From: Buttiauxella agrestis ATCC 33320
GTDB taxonomy: Bacteria > Pseudomonadota > Gammaproteobacteria > Enterobacterales > Enterobacteriaceae
DNA: 64,000 bases
Direction of reading: 5' to 3'
NCBI GenBank assembly: GCA_024169445.1
Contig: JALKFA010000001.1
Location: forward strand, 930,001 to 994,000
The translations under genes were made by a program, and so were the position numbers. This document shows positions 62,496 to 64,000 of this stretch, in pieces (the first letter of the stretch is position 1; each line of letters begins with the position of its first letter). Below the pieces are notes generated by a model that searched no databases, was not told the DNA's origin, and saw only the letters and a list, made by a program, of their open reading frames with translations.

Positions 62496-64000
62496 CTAGT
62501 TGCCGCGATACACCTGTTGGCCTTCGAACATCGTCCACAGAACTTTTGCGTCCCTGAGGCTTTCAATGCTGACTTTCTCGAGATTGCGATCAAACAGCAC
62601 GAAGTCCGCACTCTTGCCTACAGCAATGGAGCCAATCTCTTTATCACGACCAATCACTTTCGCCGCATTGATGGTATAGGCCTGCAACATCGCTGCCCGG
62701 TCGATCTTTTCACTATCTGGAGGAAGCTCACCCAGCTCCCCTTTACGCGTCACTGCAGTGTAAATTGCCAGTAACGGATTAGGGCTGGAGACCGGCCAGT
62801 CGCTGGCTCCCGCAATTAAGGCGTGATGGCGGTATAAGTCCCCAGCCGGATAGAGATGTGTTAATAACGGTGCCGGAACTTTTCCTTCCAGCATGGTAGT
62901 TGTCGCACCATCACTATCTATACCAGCCCACAACAGTTGCATTGATGCCGCCACGTTAAGTTGCTGGAAGCGTGGAAGACTTTCCGGGCTGACCACTTCA
63001 AGGTGGGTAATGCTGTGCAAAATATTGCTGTTACCGTTCGCTTTGCGGGTACAGGCAACGGCATCCAGTGATTCCTGAACCGCACGGTCACCGATGGCAT
63101 GGAAATGCACAATCATGTTTTCGGCATCAGCCTTAGCAATCAGCTGGCAATACTTCGCCTTGTCGAGCGTATCGTTACCGCTGTAATCTGGTCGATTAAG
63201 ATAAGGCTGGCTCAGCTTCGCCGTTTGAGAAGGGTATTCGATTACGCCATCCTGGAAGATTTTAATGCCCATCAGTTTGACATCAGGCGTCTGCGAGAAT
63301 TGTTCTCTGATCGCAGCAATATCATCAATGGTGGCAGGAGAAGCGTTGATATTGACCAATGCCAGTCCGGTCATATGGCCGGTTAATTTACCGGCTTTTG
63401 CCAGAGCGGTATAAGCCGGAAGCACGCCTAAATCATTGCGCCCAGGGCTTGCATTAAACATCGGTGACAGCGGGCGAGTATTGCTCAGTGGCTCCATCCA
63501 GGCCGTTAACCCAAAACTGTTCATTACATCCGCTCCCGCTATAACAGCGCGGGAAAGTTTGGCGTCATCCATAGGTGGAATAGAACCCATTACATGGTCC
63601 CATGCGCCTTCCGTCATGAAGCCGGTTATTTTACCGTCTGGCGTTAATATCGTTCCAGATTTTATATTGGCATCTGCCTTCTCAAGCGTTTCGGCGGTAA
63701 TACCCGATTTAATTAGCATCGCCTGGTTAGCCCAACCGGTATGAGCATCTGCTCCCGCTAATACCACAGGGATGTTTTTATATTCTGGCGAATTAAACAC
63801 GCTATCCAGCAGTGGTATATTATCCCAATAACTTAGCGGTACATTACTGTAAAATTGTATACCGCGAATATCGCGTTGCGGGTTATTGTTATTTTTCTCG
63901 ACAAATGCACGAATAGCAGCGGCATCATTCATGCCATCTGGAAACTCCAGGGTGAGTGTCTGGAACCCCGCATAAGCCACATGCGCATGGCTGTCGATGA
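62496..64000 (-). CDS. YtcJ-like metal-dependent amidohydrolase, 5' end outside the window
   Basis: The last 501 codons of a gene that continues past the right edge. Reading in from the edge gives IDSHAHVAYAGF, the HxH metal motif of amidohydrolases, so the GTG at 63980 lies inside the gene and is not its start. Other blocks: VVLAGADAHTGWANQAMLIK, IVHFHAIGDRAVQESLDAVA and ASDWPVSSPNPLLAIYTAVT, with His and Asp metal ligands, and SIAVGKSADFVLFDRNLEKV at the C-terminus. This is the YtcJ/amidohydrolase-3 branch, whose members act on formamides and related amides; the substrate here is unknown. The missing part is about 60-130 residues, perhaps with a signal peptide. Confidence 0.9.
   Translation of the reverse strand, partial: IDSHAHVAYAGFQTLTLEFPDGMNDAAAIRAFVEKNNNNPQRDIRGIQFYSNVPLSYWDNIPLLDSVFNSPEYKNIPVVLAGADAHTGWANQAMLIKSGITAETLEKADANIKSGTILTPDGKITGFMTEGAWDHVMGSIPPMDDAKLSRAVIAGADVMNSFGLTAWMEPLSNTRPLSPMFNASPGRNDLGVLPAYTALAKAGKLTGHMTGLALVNINASPATIDDIAAIREQFSQTPDVKLMGIKIFQDGVIEYPSQTAKLSQPYLNRPDYSGNDTLDKAKYCQLIAKADAENMIVHFHAIGDRAVQESLDAVACTRKANGNSNILHSITHLEVVSPESLPRFQQLNVAASMQLLWAGIDSDGATTTMLEGKVPAPLLTHLYPAGDLYRHHALIAGASDWPVSSPNPLLAIYTAVTRKGELGELPPDSEKIDRAAMLQAYTINAAKVIGRDKEIGSIAVGKSADFVLFDRNLEKVSIESLRDAKVLWTMFEGQQVYRGN

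Noticed and set aside
63978-63980. GTG as a start codon of the amidohydrolase
   Set aside because: The frame continues to the window edge and upstream codons encode the metal motif SHAHV, so the true start is outside.

Overview
The window is a chromosomal segment of a gamma-proteobacterium of the family Enterobacteriaceae. Almost every gene is recognisable as an Escherichia coli / Klebsiella / Salmonella-type orthologue and the gene order is largely that of the E. coli yhj-yia and tisB-to-mnmE regions. The genome is not E. coli itself: dsdCXA sits beside emrD, a ramR-romA-ramA locus is present, the dgo and tna operons are missing from their usual places, and an orphan ascorbate-type PTS lies upstream of the pst operon. 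A Buttiauxella/Kluyvera/Klebsiella-like genus is a reasonable guess, but the sequence alone does not settle it.

Layout. 1-7.7 kb: eptB (cut by the left edge), yhjX, yhjY, an ERIC repeat, tag-yiaC, bisC, yiaD. 7.7-9.8 kb: a junction relative to E. coli holding two small secreted or lipoprotein genes of unknown function, a complete tisB/istR SOS-controlled type I toxin-antitoxin module and a DUF6404-type membrane protein. 10-17.5 kb: emrD, a polar amino-acid ABC importer, and D-serine utilisation (dsdC divergent from dsdXA). 17.5-24.1 kb: a sulfatase locus (anaerobic maturase yidF, small membrane proteins yidG/yidH, sulfatase yidJ, sodium/solute symporter yidK, AraC regulator yidL) and a membrane-protein gene broken by an in-frame amber codon. 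24.2-28.2 kb: alpha-glucoside PTS (glvC), GH4 phospho-alpha-glucosidase (glvA) and the GntR regulator yidP. 28.2-37.5 kb: yidE, small heat-shock genes ibpAB with RNA-thermometer hairpins, yidQ, yidR, cbrA behind a CreB-like box, yidA, yidB, an MDR dehydrogenase divergent from a LysR regulator.

37.5-48.1 kb is the replication and ribosome core: gyrB-recF-dnaN-dnaA on the minus strand, a GATC-rich control region with a perfect DnaA box, then rpmH-rnpA-yidD-yidC and mnmE on the plus strand. 48.2-54.2 kb: yieE, yieF/chrR, ramR divergent from romA-ramA with a palindromic operator over the promoter, the adenine permease adeP, a second ERIC repeat and yieH. 54.2-57.6 kb: a LacI-type repressor divergent from a three-gene ascorbate-type PTS, with three copies of a TAGCGCTA palindrome between them. 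57.6-62.3 kb: the Pho-regulated pstS-pstC-pstA-pstB-phoU operon with a double Pho box. The window ends inside a YtcJ-like amidohydrolase.

Most of the region is conserved housekeeping or nutrient-uptake DNA. I found no prophage, integrase, insertion sequence, CRISPR array, tRNA or rRNA. The most informative features are regulatory: the istR/tisB module (reconstructable to near base level), the triple-operator PTS, matched heat-sensing hairpins in front of both ibpA and ibpB, and recognisable YpdB, CreB, LexA, RamR, DnaA and PhoB sites. I see no convincing undescribed multi-gene system.
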